Assembly (NCBI GenBank): GCA_015499995.1
Contig: JADNRV010000092.1
Location: 1 to 64,000, forward strand
From: Flammula alnicola
Lineage: Eukaryota > Basidiomycota > Agaricomycetes > Agaricales > Strophariaceae
Length of the DNA: 64,000 nucleotides
Direction of reading: 5' to 3'
How positions within the stretch are numbered: position 1 is the first letter of the stretch; every line of letters starts with the position of its first letter. A model generated the notes under the pieces. That model had not been told where the DNA came from. It saw nothing but the letters and a program-made list of their open reading frames with translations, and did not search any database. Of this stretch, positions 1 through 11,102 are shown piece after piece. The position numbers were made by a program, and so were the translations under genes.

Positions 1-1264
1 CACACATAGGTCTAGGCCAGGAAAAGTGTGATGAGAGTTTGGGAATGTAAGGAAGGTATGAGGTGGTGACACGTCATATGTGATATGGACACTGCACTCT
101 TGAATAGCACCAACTGACAGAAGGTTCACAGGTGCTCCCAGAGCATGAAGGCAGTGAAGGAGCCAAATGGCTATACATTTACTTTGGTAGAAAACATGAA
201 ACTGGACTTCACTCATCATGAAGGCACACAGAGAGCCACAATTTGCCATACCAATGTCAACCACACGCAAAACATCATAGTTGTAAAAGAGAGAGCGATC
301 ACATATAATGTGGTGTGTGCAACCAGAGTCGAGCAGTGTGTTGTACCATCCAAACAGCACAGATGAGGTGACAAAGGCGAAAGGGTGTGCAGGGATAGGG
401 CACTCGATTGCAGTCTTGCAGGCAGCCAGAATGGCGAAAGGCTTGATGTCACTCGCAAAACCATACCAGCAACCCTCAAGAGGGGTCAAATCATCATTAT
501 GGTAGTTACTGGTAATCGACATTGCTGAGACGGCATTGGGTAAAATAGTAGAAGTGGCACATATGTAATAGGTTCTGCATGACTAGGAAGAGGTTCCACT
601 GAAAAAAAGATACAAATGTATCATCCAGAGGAGGAGGCATAGGAGGAGGAGATTCTTTTTCCAAAAGATCTGAGAGTTTCACAAGTAAGGCCTGCACCTT
701 GGGTTTCAAATGATGATAGTCCTTCGACAGGTGGTAGAAAGATCTGCAACCAGTGCAAGGGTGTTCAAGATGAGGTGGATGTTCGCTGATAGGGTGAGAT
801 GAAGCAGCTGGAATAGGAGCTGCCAGTGCATGGTTCACTGTAGCAGAAAGTCCCAGAGCACTCCCATCCAAAGAGCATGGAAGTTGTGGTTGCACTGGGA
901 GAGGCATAATACAGTTATACTCTGCATCTGAGACCTGCTCCAAGAGAACCATGAATTCATCAATACCAGCATCATCTATCCCGTTGAGACCCATGGACAT
1001 TATCACATTGTAGTAGGAGGGAAGGCAAAGCATGAACTGATGAGTCAGGTAGCGAGTGTGCATCAGGAAACCTGTGTCCGCAAGTTGAGAGACAATATCG
1101 CGCCAGCGGGTGACATAGCTCCAGACATCGCAATGATTGCAAAGGTAGACAATCAACTCATTGAACATTGTGCTGCAGGTGTTATAGTTCCCTAAGCCCA
1201 AGACCTTGTTGATAGCCTTGTATGCCTCGAGTGCAGTCCTAGTACCATTCTGGTTCCTCTGTGA
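1..1264 (-). pseudogene. Copia-type gag/protease fragment, broken and cut by the window edge
   Basis: Read on the minus strand, about 1260-506 encodes a gag-like (UBN2-type) region followed by a zinc-knuckle-like patch beginning PCTGCRSFYHL. The last expected Cys of the knuckle is Tyr. The reading frame stops near 506. Homology resumes in another frame at about 335-300 with the aspartic-protease signature LLDSGCTHHI, then jumps frame again near 295 and continues as a pre-integrase region (INLLSVGA-like text, here VNLLSVGAIQE) to the window edge. This layout (gag, knuckle, LDSG protease, pre-integrase) is that of Ty1/Copia polyproteins. The frameshifts and lost Cys mean it is not functional. 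It belongs to a different element from the complete Copia at 2082-7618, because the gag and protease sequences differ. Confidence 0.75.
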
Positions 1265-2076
1265 CTAGCTGCTTTTGTCATCAAGAAAAATGTAAAAAAA
1301 ATTAACCAAAGCCTGCGGTTTTGAAAATTGCATGTGCCAAATATGGAATTTCTTGATTAGAAATAGGTCCCACAGTCTCATTTTGATATATTTGTAATTC
1401 TGGAAGCATGCTCTACAGTTACTTTTTTTTTTTGGCAAAAAGTTCCCACGGTACCTGAAACAGACCAAATAAGGTGATTTCAGTTACCCAAGTGAGATGG
1501 CATATGCATATTTGTAATCTCCTTAAAATTCTAAATCTGATGGTACCCCATTGACCCTGAATCTCTCCTGGGGCTCTGGGTTCAATTCCTGAAAGATGCA
1601 AAATCTTTAAATGATATTTTTCTCTGAGTTCTGTCTAAGTCCACCAAGTTGAAGTCCTATGTGGAATGTTGGTCATTCCTGTGGATTGCGGTCAGGATTC
1701 CTGTGGACTCCATTCCATTCCTGTGGATTCTGGTCTATTCCTGCAGATTTCGGTCCATTCCTCTGGAATTCAGTCATTCCGGGAGGAATCAGAGGAATAA
1801 AAAGTATTGCACAATGATCCAGCTTGCAGTTGCATTCTGGAAATCTTACTGTAGCCAGACATACCCAATATGGTATATGTCCCAAATAACTATTTCCTTG
1901 ATCTGAGCTTTTGATCGGCATTGCTACAGGCATGTCTATGGGTGTCTGCTTTATCCCACTGCTCCACTGTCCTCAGTGCCTCTGGCAATATCATGCGACC
2001 TGTCCTGTAGTGTGCCTAGATGTCTGTTCTTTAATCTAGAGACCCATGCCCTCACTGTATAGGCTGGATGGTTAAG
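1265..2076. other. Gene-free repeat-derived stretch
   Basis: No coding signal is visible here. It contains poly-A/T runs and a short degenerate tandem repeat (listed separately), and it forms the left flank of the Copia insertion. Confidence 0.6.
1672..1787. repeat. Degenerate ~20-bp tandem repeat
   Basis: About five imperfect copies of a unit resembling GGTCATTCCTGTGGATTC follow one another, each 19-22 bp long. Copies differ by substitutions and small indels. No coding meaning is apparent. Confidence 0.7.
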
Positions 2077-2081
2077 ATATT
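2077..2081. repeat. Target-site duplication, left copy (ATATT)
   Basis: ATATT directly abuts the left LTR here and is found again directly after the right LTR at 7619-7623. A 5-bp direct repeat is the expected footprint of Copia integration. Confidence 0.85.
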
Positions 2082-2472
2082 TAAAGTTACAAGTGCAGGT
2101 AAGTAACTCAGATGGACATGAGAATGTGTAACGGCTGTATTTCACCTAAAGTTACAAGCGCAGGTAAGTAACTATGGAGAAGTATTAGTCTACATTTAAT
2201 GAGAGTAGGATAGAAGAATACTGACCTCAGACGGACACAAGAATGTGTAACGGCTGAGGTCAAGTAAAAATGTGCTACGAAAGATATCTGCATGCGGGAA
2301 GTCCTGCGTGCGATGGCATGCTAGTGATCACAGTATGGGCGTACGCGGTCCATAGTGAGTAGTCTATGTGGGTGGCTACAGAATGTAGGGCACGTATGTC
2401 AAATAGATAAGTAAAGAAAAGTAAGGAATAAATTAAATGAAATAAAGAGTAACATGCCCGTTTACACCAACA
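2082..2472 (-). repeat. 3' LTR of the Copia element
   Basis: 391 bp, about 96% identical by eye to the copy at 7228-7618. It contains two copies each of GTTACAAGYRCAGGTAAG and of a GGACACGAGAATGTGTAACG-like block. The terminal dinucleotide is mutated (TA instead of CA on the element strand). Confidence 0.95.
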
Positions 2473-5400
2473 CTCCCCTAAACTGCATGACTCTCCTGAG
2501 TCGAACAAACAGAGTGCGTGTGCTTGATTTTCTGTGGCGACACGAGGCAGTGGCTTCATGAGGATGTCGGCTAGGTTCTCTGCTGATGGTACATGTACCA
2601 CGCGCACATCGCCTTCGCTAACTCGCTCTCGAATGTAATGGTATCGGATGTGGATATGCTTTGCTCTCTTGTGGCCCTTCTTGCTTTCCATAAGTGAGAT
2701 CGAACCAGTGTTGTCGTTGTAGAGGATAGCAGGTGTTTCCTGCTCGAGGCCTGCTTCCCGCATGAATGAGTACATCCATACTGCCTGTTGGCAGGCGCGG
2801 CTCGTCGCCATGTATTCTGCTTCCATCATCGATAGGGCGACCGTGTCCTGGTGTTTTGAGCTCCACGAGACAGGTCCTCCTGCCATCGTGAATATATAGG
2901 CGCCCGTGGATCGTCCGGTGTCAAGGAGGTCACCAGCATAGTCTGCATCGATGTATCCTATTGGTTTGAGACTGTCCTGGGTGCCTCAATGGTAGGTGAG
3001 TTTATAATGTAGAGTAGCTTTGATGTATGCCAGAACGTGCATCAATGCCTTCCAATGTGCCGGCCCTGGGTTGACCTGAAAACATGCGAGAAGGTTGACA
3101 GCAAAAGATAAATCCAGGCATGTTGCGACCTGGGCCCACATAATGCTCCCTAGGACTTCGCGATAGGGTTTGTCTGCCATGAAGGTCTTCTGTTCTTCTG
3201 TGATGGTGCAGTCGTCCAGAGTCAGATCAATTCCTGATGGGAGAGGTGTGTATTTTGGGTTACAGTCAGACATGCTGAAACGCTTGAGGATTCTTTCGAA
3301 GTACGGTCGTTGGGATAATGTGATCGCTCCTGTCTTCTCATCTCACTGCATACTCATCCCGAGTATAAGCCTTCCCTTTCCTTCCTCCTCCACTCTCTTG
3401 ATTTCGTATGCATCCTCGAGCTCCCCTATCGCCTTCATCTCTTCTTTTCTCATCGTAGATCCCCCAATAACATCGTCTGTATAAGTGACATTTAATGTGT
3501 ATTGTCCATCGATGACGCGGTGTCAGACGCATGGGTCAGCGAGCGACTAGTAGTATCCTAGAGCATTGTGAGTGCCCAATAACTCCTCCTCCCAGTCGTG
3601 TGTGCCCGCCATCATGCCATAGATGGTTTTGTTAGCCCGGTATACCAAATGCTCCTCCCCTGGCGCAATGTGCAATGAAACTGGGTGCTTGACAAGTGTA
3701 GGCCTCGAATTTGTTAACGCTGTTCAGGTATGCTGCAACAAAATCAATCTGCCAGAGATGCATCCCGAGGTGAGCAATAATCACAATACACATCCGCATC
3801 GACTTTAGCCGAGCCACTGATGCATACATTTGGTCGAAATCAACACCCGGTATTTGGTTGAAACCCTGCGCTATGAGACTGGCTTTCCAGTTGGCGATCT
3901 CTCCTTCAGCGTCGTATTTGAACCCAAAAATCCATTTGAGTCCAATCACCTTTCGTCCCACTGGGCGCTCGACTTTGCTGAATACACCACATTTACGCAT
4001 TACTTCCATCTCAGCCTCCATCAGCAGCAGCCACAAGTTGGCGTGTTTCATGGCATCCTCGTATGAGCGCGGCAGGTATGTGTCGTTATCGGCCTTTGTC
4101 AACAGTGCCATGTATTCATCCAAATCCGCCTGAAATGTCCCCATGTGGACTTGCTGGAACTCGATTGAATCGAGATCCATGTCAAATCCTGGTTGTGCAG
4201 TGGTTTCCGGATATGCCATATTTGCTGTGGATTCGTCTATGGCCCAATCGTCGCCTTGTTCCCTCGCATTTGCTTCTCTGGTGGACGATTCTGCAGAATC
4301 CAGCACTCCAGCAGTGGGCTGCGTGATCCTTCCGGAGCATCAAGGTAATGGAGGTAGGGCTGGAGCAGGGTTGGACGCATTGAACAATTGTATGTTTGCT
4401 GGGTGTTGTCCAGGTGCTGATGGTACATTGTGGAGGATGTCTGTCGCTCTGTGCCTGGGTGCAACTGGCTGTGTTTCTTGGATTAGATTACCAGCGCGCC
4501 CAGTTTGTGCAGCCTCAGGTATGCAGTCTATGGGTGCCTGAGTCTTCTCGACATCTGCTCGGTTGTCGAGTTGTTCGAGATCAGGCACATCCTCGAAAGT
4601 GAACATGGGATCATCGCATAGCTTTTTTTGGTCAAACAGAGTGTGATGTCCTGTGCCTTCCTCAAAAACTACATTCCGTGCCTTGACAATAATGCCTGTG
4701 TTGTGATCTAGTAACTTGTATGCGTCACGGCCATAGTACCCGATTAGAGTGTACTTGATAGAGGTTGAGTCGATTTTAGATGGGTTTATTTCCTTCGGTA
4801 TTTTTGCATAAGTGATGGATCCAATGGGTCTTAGATGTGAGACATCCTGTCTCTTTCCGAACCATCTTTCTGCTGGGATGTGACCTGGGTGCTGACGTGA
4901 TGGCATGAGATTGTGAATGTAAATCACCGCCACTAAGATATCTGCCCAGTATGAAGGAGGAAGTCCGGAATCACATTGGACACACCTAACCCCCTCAATG
5001 ATAGTGCGGTTTGTTCGCTTGGGAACCCCATTAGCTAAGTGAGTGTATGGTGCTGGTGTCTCGATTATGATGCCATGTTCCTTGCAGAAATCGGCCAGAG
5101 CGTGCATAAGGAATTCTTTGGCCATGTCGAGGCGGATTCTTTTGAGCTTTTTACCAGTATGTAGCTCTGCTTCAGCCTTGTATGCCTTGAGCGCTTGGAT
5201 TACTGCGTCACCAGATTTCTCGCTTAGGAAATATTCCTTTCGAAATGATGATCCTCTGTCGGTGACAATCATTGCATATCTCACTCCTCCGCTCGAAATC
5301 ACACGTGCGGGTCCCCATAGATCGATGTGAACCCTCTCAAGAACCTTCTTTTCTGGAATGACCCTTTCATCATATGGTCTTGAGGTTTGTTTGCCATATA

Positions 5401-7148
5401 TACAATCCTCGCACATCCCGAGGTTCTCCTTCCCATTAACAATCTGGAGACCATCGACCAGGTTTTTGCTCGCCATATCTTGAATTGTACGCTTCCCAAA
5501 ATGGCAAAAACACTGGTGCCATTGGTCGATTGAGGTGGGTTTCTCATGTGACTTTGCTGGCATTGCAACGTGTGGTGTACTTTTAGTGTTGACCTCCTCG
5601 AAAATGTACATTCCCTTCTCCTTGTTGACCGATAGGAAGTGTTGCCCAGCAGGGTTGATCAATTTGCATGTTCCATTTCCAAAATGGACTCCAAAACCTG
5701 CATCGTCGAATCAGCTCACAGAAATCAGATTTGCCGCGAAATCAGGGGTGTGTAGACAGTTTGTTAGGGTTAGGCTTGTTTGTAAATTTCCTGACTTGTA
5801 TCATTTGCTGACTGTTCCTCTTCCATGAATTTTGAATCGTGCTCCTCGGCTGGCTGCTTGACCTTCCTGGTGCTCGATAAATGGTTCATACGCGGAGAAA
5901 TCAGATTTATTAATAAAGCAATAGTTGCTCGCCCCGGAGTCTGCATATGTCATGATATCTAGGTTGGTACCAGCTGTACTCATAGCTAAGGTATTCCCAT
6001 CCATTCCTTGCTTCTCCGGTATAGCTGTGATGACATATTCAGATTCATGGGCCTCTCCAGTTTCAGGGTCCGAAGGTAGATCAGCGACAATGATTGGATG
6101 TTGGATTGGGTCAATGAGGGTGATTTTCCCATAGACTAGAGGGTGCTCGTCGACGATTTCAGGCATGTCCGTACTGCGCGGTGAGTGTGTATGCTGTTTC
6201 AGTTACTGCCGCATTTGCGATTGACTGTGTTGTTGTTGCACTGGTGGCTGACCCTGTAGTTCCGCCTCTCTGGCCAAACCCAGGGGGGAATTGTCCCTCC
6301 TTTTCTCCGCCCTTCCAGTAACAATTGGCAATGAGGTGTCCCTTTTGTCGACAGATCGGGTTGGTGCAGACCTTCTTTTGGTATGTATCAGTCTTGGTTG
6401 AAGCTTTCAGGGCAATCACTGATGATCCGGGGGCAGATACGCGGCTGGTCCGATTAACTCGGCTCCAGTGTTGCTCGAGGTGGATGATAGTATTGATAGA
6501 TGTTGATGAAGTGTGCAGGGTCGAGATAATGTTGTCCCAGGATGGTGGTAATGATGCTAGTATGATTTCACGGAAATCAGCATCATCGATCTTGGCACCC
6601 ACAGTGTTTGCTCACTTGTGCTTAGTGTGGAGGTCAGCAAGGTGCATGGGGAAATCCTCTCCATCGTTGAGATGAGCACTTCTGAGCTCTCATTGCACGT
6701 AGACTCTCGCGAGGTCCGTGGATGTCTTGTACCTATCAGCCAATGATTTCTACGCCTCCGCCGATGAACCATCTGTCTTTAGTCTGAGCCCTGTCGGGTT
6801 CTTAACATTTTGATGGATCATGATGTGGCACCAGGCATCTCTCGCATCTCACTCTTCCCACATTGGGTTCGTCAATGTCCATGGTGTTTCGGCAACAGGT
6901 CCGATGGCAGCAGTGGTAGCAGCCACTGCAGCAGCTATGACCACAGGTGTAGTTTGTGTGGTGGTTGTGGTGGCTGTGGATGTGCCTGGGGTTGCTGGTT
7001 GTGGGATGGTGCCGTCTATGTATCCTCATGCTCCTCGGAGGCGACACGCCATTAGGATTGTGTCGCACCATTCCAAATAGTTTGTTCCATTGAATTTTTC
7101 GTCATCTGGGAGTAGTGGCGGGGATAAGCCGCTGCCTTTTGTGGCCAT
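2275..7148 (-). pseudogene. Copia gag-pol polyprotein, degenerate
   Basis: A start codon at 7148 opens a gag with the UBN2-like motif KFNGTNYLEW. It is interrupted by TGA at 7026-7028. A C-x4-C-x4-H-x4-C knuckle ends gag near 6300. The protease (DSGASNY) lies near 5935. Integrase follows with CEDCIYGK of its zinc region and the first Asp in HIDLWGP, but the catalytic Glu position reads NGVPKR instead of NGVxER. Reverse transcriptase has QIDFVAAYL and the YTDD box at 3472-3483. RNase H has DADYAGD and MMEAEY. Two stops, at 3343-3345 and 2986-2988, each look like CGA changed to TGA at a CpG. Several frame jumps are also present. The last frame runs into the 3' LTR and stops at 2275. Confidence 0.92.
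2473..2479 (-). other. Polypurine tract of the Copia element
   Basis: On the element strand AGGGGAG lies directly 5' of the 3' LTR, the expected plus-strand priming site. Confidence 0.7.
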
Positions 7149-7215
7149 GTGTGTGTAGTTTTGCTGAGCCTAGCGATTGTCAGTGTCCAGGTTTTCTGGT
7201 TAAAATTTTTGTGCA

Positions 7216-7227
7216 GGGCCCATAACC
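7216..7227 (-). other. Primer-binding site matching the internal part of initiator tRNA-Met
   Basis: Directly after the 5' LTR, the element strand reads GGTTATGGGCCC. This is the complement of the anticodon-loop region of eukaryotic initiator tRNA-Met (GGGCCCATAACC), not of a tRNA 3' end. Copia-group elements are known to prime from a cleaved 5' half of this tRNA, so the site fits that mechanism. Confidence 0.8.
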
Positions 7228-7618
7228 TGAAGTTACAAGTGCAGGTAAGTAACTCAGATGGACACGAGAATGTGTAACGGCTGTATTTCACCTAAAGTTA
7301 CAAGCACAGGTAAGTAACTATGGAGAAGTATTAGTCTACATTTAATGAGAGTAGGATAGAAGAATACTGACCTCAGACGGACACGAGAATGTGTAACGGC
7401 TGAGGTCAAGTAAAAATGTGCTATGAAAGATATCTGCATGCGGGAAGTCCCGCATGCGATGGCGTGCTAGTGATCACAGTATGGGTGTATGCAGTCCGTA
7501 GTGAGTAGTCTACGTGGGTGGCTAAAGAATGTAGGGCACGTATGTCAAATAGATAAGTAAAGAAAAGTAAGGAATGAATTAAATGAAATAAAGAGTAACA
7601 TGCCCATTTACACCAACA
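7228..7618 (-). repeat. 5' LTR of the Copia element
   Basis: 391 bp, TG...CA on the element strand. It holds three self-complementary pieces: AGTTAC/GTAACT arms at 7231-7254 (a second copy near 7297-7319), GACCTCAG at 7369-7376 with CTGAGGTC at 7400-7407, and a 10-bp perfect inverted repeat (arm GCATGCGGGA, 2-nt spacer) at 7436-7457. The promoter of the element would lie here, but no clear TATA box was picked out. Confidence 0.95.
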
Positions 7619-7623
7619 ATATT
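7619..7623. repeat. Target-site duplication, right copy (ATATT)
   Basis: This is identical to 2077-2081 and directly adjoins the right LTR. Confidence 0.85.
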
Positions 7624-7869
7624 ACTGAAATGCACCTATTCTGTACACTTTATTAGATGTATTCACTATTATCTCAATAGTTACTAAGGATAATGTCTTT
7701 ATTAAACTGTGCATTCCTTGTTATCTTGCATAGTTTCCTCTAGTTCTTAGTAGTCTTGTCATTGTAGTCCAGACTTGTAACATTTAGACTACATTGTAAG
7801 CTTTACTAAGTGCTAAAAATAGCTCAGGTAAGGAGAATGGTAGTCTATTCAGAGCTAGCCGCTCAGCGG

Positions 7870-8070
7870 TCTCTTCACTAGATTGGCTCTACACTTGAAT
7901 ACCTTCTTCGAGGTGTACCATTTGAAGTCATGAAAGTCAAAGGAAGATGGGCAAGCGATGCCTTTATCAAATATCTCACAAAGCATTCCCAAATCCTTGC
8001 CCCATACATGCAAGCTGTACCAGAACTTTATGCATTATTTATTAAATTAACCATGCTCCCCGTGCGCTAA
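7870..8070 (+). pseudogene. C-terminal remnant of a tyrosine recombinase (Crypton/DIRS/Ngaro-type)
   Basis: From 7882 an open frame of 62 codons ends with TAA at 8068-8070. It reads IGSTLEYLLRGVPFEVMKV, then VKGRWASDAFIKYL and HSQILAPYMQ. Fungal tyrosine recombinases end with just this arrangement: an SFRIG box with the catalytic Arg, then K(G/Q)RWxSDAF, then the tyrosine. The codon just before IG is TAG, where the catalytic Arg of SFRIG would be, and nothing recognisable lies further upstream before the Copia LTR. It is therefore a dead fragment. Whether the parent was a Crypton DNA transposon or a DIRS/Ngaro retroelement cannot be told from this piece. Confidence 0.75.
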
Positions 8071-11000
8071 GAAGGTAAGCAACAAGCCCCTCCCCTGCTC
8101 CTAAAATATGGGTATCCCTGATTCGCTGGATGCATTGCAGGCTTCCTAAAATATAGGAATCATAGCTCATGTTGGTTCTCCCCACAGGAACAGCTATCAG
8201 GACAAAAGCCTACAGCTTTGCCCGTATATTGCGACCACTATGTATACAAAAAAATAACTCAGTCAACATTGACTAAGTATCACCTAAGTCATAGCTTCAA
8301 GAATCTAACATTCAAGTTTGCTTGAAAGTGCACACACTTAAGAGGTTCAGAGGTGAGCAAGGAGACTTGTAAGATTGCTACAAGATCTCACGAACTACCT
8401 AAAGAACTAACTAGTTAGTCTACTGCTTTATATAGGGTCCAATATGGCACACAGACCATAATGTGGCATAGGTAGTGAGTCACAAAAGGTGATATAAATT
8501 GAATAGACCCAGAAAGTAAAAGTTGAGTTAACAAGAGTCCATGAATGCTGATACAAAAATAGACAAGACAAAAATAGGAAGGTATGGTACATAGCACTGG
8601 GAATAGTTGGCTAATAATATTACATGGTAAAGATAGAAGATGAAGAAAAATAAATGAGGTTTGTAACAGGTCCAGAATAAAGCAGCACTGCTAGCTAACA
8701 TGCACATAAAACACATGGTAGATGAAAGTTGGAAGACCTATTGCACACTAAAAATAATAAAAATCCTAAATCCTCAACCTCTGCTGGATCACCTAAAGGA
8801 CACAACCCTATACCTAGAGCCTGCAGGCAATGTTAACATGTGATAAGAGTGCTTTGCCTTATTTTATTTGCATCCTGAAACCATACATCACTGGAAAATA
8901 AAAAATGTATCTATGTTGCCTTAGAGACTCTTGGTGTATATTAAATGGTATTCAAAACTGGATGCCATTGCTGATCAGAAAAGTTTCCCCCATGACTGAC
9001 CCAACTAGAGTACAAGGTGCTATTTTTCCATTGTTAAATATTTTTAGAGCTGCATGTTAATAACTGGTTGAGTAAATACAGTTATTAGACTATTTGGTAG
9101 AGAGAAACTGATGTAGAACTATATATATCTATATTATAATATGACAAGGCACTTTCTCATAGGGGATAAAGACAATAGACAAGTACCATAAAAGGATATG
9201 GCTGAGTCTCAATTTCGAGCCGGTGATGGCCTAGCAGCTCTAGCTGAGACCTGGTGCATATGGCTCGATCTCACATGCGCAGGTCTTACCGTCTCGTCAT
9301 CTTATACTACTGCATACCTCTGGATCACAGGTAAGTGGTGCTACACATGGGTAAGGGTACTATGCACAGGTAGGAGTACTATGCATAGGTAGGAGAACTA
9401 TGTGGGTACTAATGTATGGGTAGAAGTACTATGCATGGGTACAGGTACAGGTATTACTATTACTTCTATTTCTTGCAAGTTTTTCTGCTTTAATTTAGTT
9501 GGAAATCAAATTAGACATTTCTTTCATTCAGTGTAGCAATCTGGAATATAAATCTTGGGTAGTTTAATAACACACATTTTGATCTCATTTCTTGGATCAA
9601 GCTCAAGATTTACATATACTCCAACATTGAATTCATTAAAAGACATGGGTCAACTGCTAGTTGAATTATAAAATACAAGAGTCCAGAACTTAGAAGTGCT
9701 TTGGGAAAAGCACCCAAGGATGCTGAATATGCTTTGGAAAAGTTGAAATTACTTAAGTTGATCTGGGATCTATACCCATACCTGCCATTAAAATAAGATT
9801 AAAACACCCAAAATAGTTGAGAAAAGGAGATACAACTGAGTGCATTTTATTATTTTAGCCATATCTCATTTAATTCCAATCTATTTTGGATGTTCTTGGA
9901 TTTGTTTTAAAGTTCACTGATATGCTAACATATATCATATCAATACTCATGCATATCCATAACTCCTTTGCATTTGCCTACAGACCAATGAAAACTTTCT
10001 AAACTTGACAAACAGCAGATGATGGATCATTACATTGACCTTGCAGAAATCACCTGGTATAAGAACAAGTCCTAAGAACAGGACTTATAATGTGTGTTAT
10101 AATCTTGCCTAGCTCAGCTGCTGGTACACTGTTGTAACTTTGCACTCCTCGCAACTTGCAAGTCAAAACATTCTGAACTCTTTGATAAGAAAGGCCACAT
10201 AGTTTGAGAGTTTTTATGATAATGATCATAGAGGCTATGGACACAGAGGAGACAGGTACAAAGTCTGTATTATAGGAGGTAGCCTGTAGGATGTAGCTCC
10301 TCTATTAAACCCATGGAATATGAGAAGTTGAGTGATTTGAAGGAATAGAAAAGTTTAACAATATTGATGAAATTATTCCCACAAAAGAAGAATGGTTTGT
10401 GAGCAATGACAGTCATCATGGGAACAATAAATAAAAGTATAAGCAGTGCATTTAAAATGTGAGTCATCATGAGAAAAAAAAAAGTAATAATAGATTTTAT
10501 ATAACATGAGTAATCTAGTATCATATGATATGTCACATGAATGATTGTGTGTGAAAAATATGAGTAATCATGAGAAGTTCTATGATAAGAGAAGGATGGT
10601 GTGTGAGTGGTAGCAATCAGTATAAAAGAAAGTAAGTAAAAGCATGAGTTACAAATTTGTCAAGTTGAAAGAGAGAAAAATATCAGTTTGTCAATATTAT
10701 TAGTCAATACAAATAATAAAAGCCAAAGAAATAGATTATGTTTCAATAACATATTTTATTCAGTTGCAAGAAAGGCCAGTATCATTTTCAAATTCACAAT
10801 GTTGTATACACCACATATATAAGCAAATATACTAAGTATATAAAGAAGTGGAAGAGATCAGTCATTTATAAAAATAAAGCAGGAGATGACCAATAATTCT
10901 CATGATCTATTTTTACATGAAAGAAGAAGCATCCAAAGAAGCTGAACCCAAAGACCCCAGTCAAAATTATAAACCAACAACCAACATGCAGCCATAAAAG

Positions 11001-11102
11001 GTTATATTTTCTAATAAGAATGGACTGGATAGAACCAGTTAAATAGCCCTGGGTGCATGCTAGGCTTACACTCAGTTCACTTTTACCCAGTTGACTAGTT
11101 CA
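8071..11102. other. AT-rich gene-free stretch
   Basis: Only short, protein-unlike open frames occur on either strand. The DNA is AT-rich and almost without CpG. It includes the tandem repeat at 9331-9450 and repetitive text around 10380-10620 in which phrases such as GAGTCATCATGAG recur. The last 60 bases should contain the promoter of the Rep gene. Confidence 0.6.
9331..9450. repeat. ~19-bp degenerate tandem repeat
   Basis: Six to seven imperfect copies of a unit resembling GTAGGAGTACTATGCATAG occur here, following a GC-richer island at 9197-9330. Confidence 0.8.

Larger units (their letters stand above)
2082..7618 (-). mobile_element. Complete but inactivated Ty1/Copia LTR retrotransposon
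   Basis: Two 391-bp LTRs (2082-2472 and 7228-7618) flank a gag-pol region on the minus strand, and ATATT duplications lie on both sides. On the element strand the LTR starts TGTTGG and the better copy ends in CA. A primer-binding site and a polypurine tract sit at the expected LTR edges. The domain order gag, protease, integrase, reverse transcriptase, RNase H (integrase before RT) identifies Copia rather than Gypsy. I count 16 differences between the LTRs, 13 of them transitions at CpG sites, so the copy has aged under CpG mutation. Several nonsense codons and a lost integrase catalytic residue show it cannot move by itself. Confidence 0.95.

Noticed and set aside
8615..8623. TAATATTAC, identical to the geminivirus origin nonanucleotide
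   Set aside because: It lies 2.5 kb from Rep in AT-rich DNA, is not flanked by complementary stem arms, and no iteron-like repeats are near. Chance is likely.
9197..9330. GC-richer island with a B-box-like GGCTCGATCTC, possible SINE head
   Set aside because: There is no convincing A box at the right distance, no second copy in the window, and no poly-A or tail repeat that defines an end.
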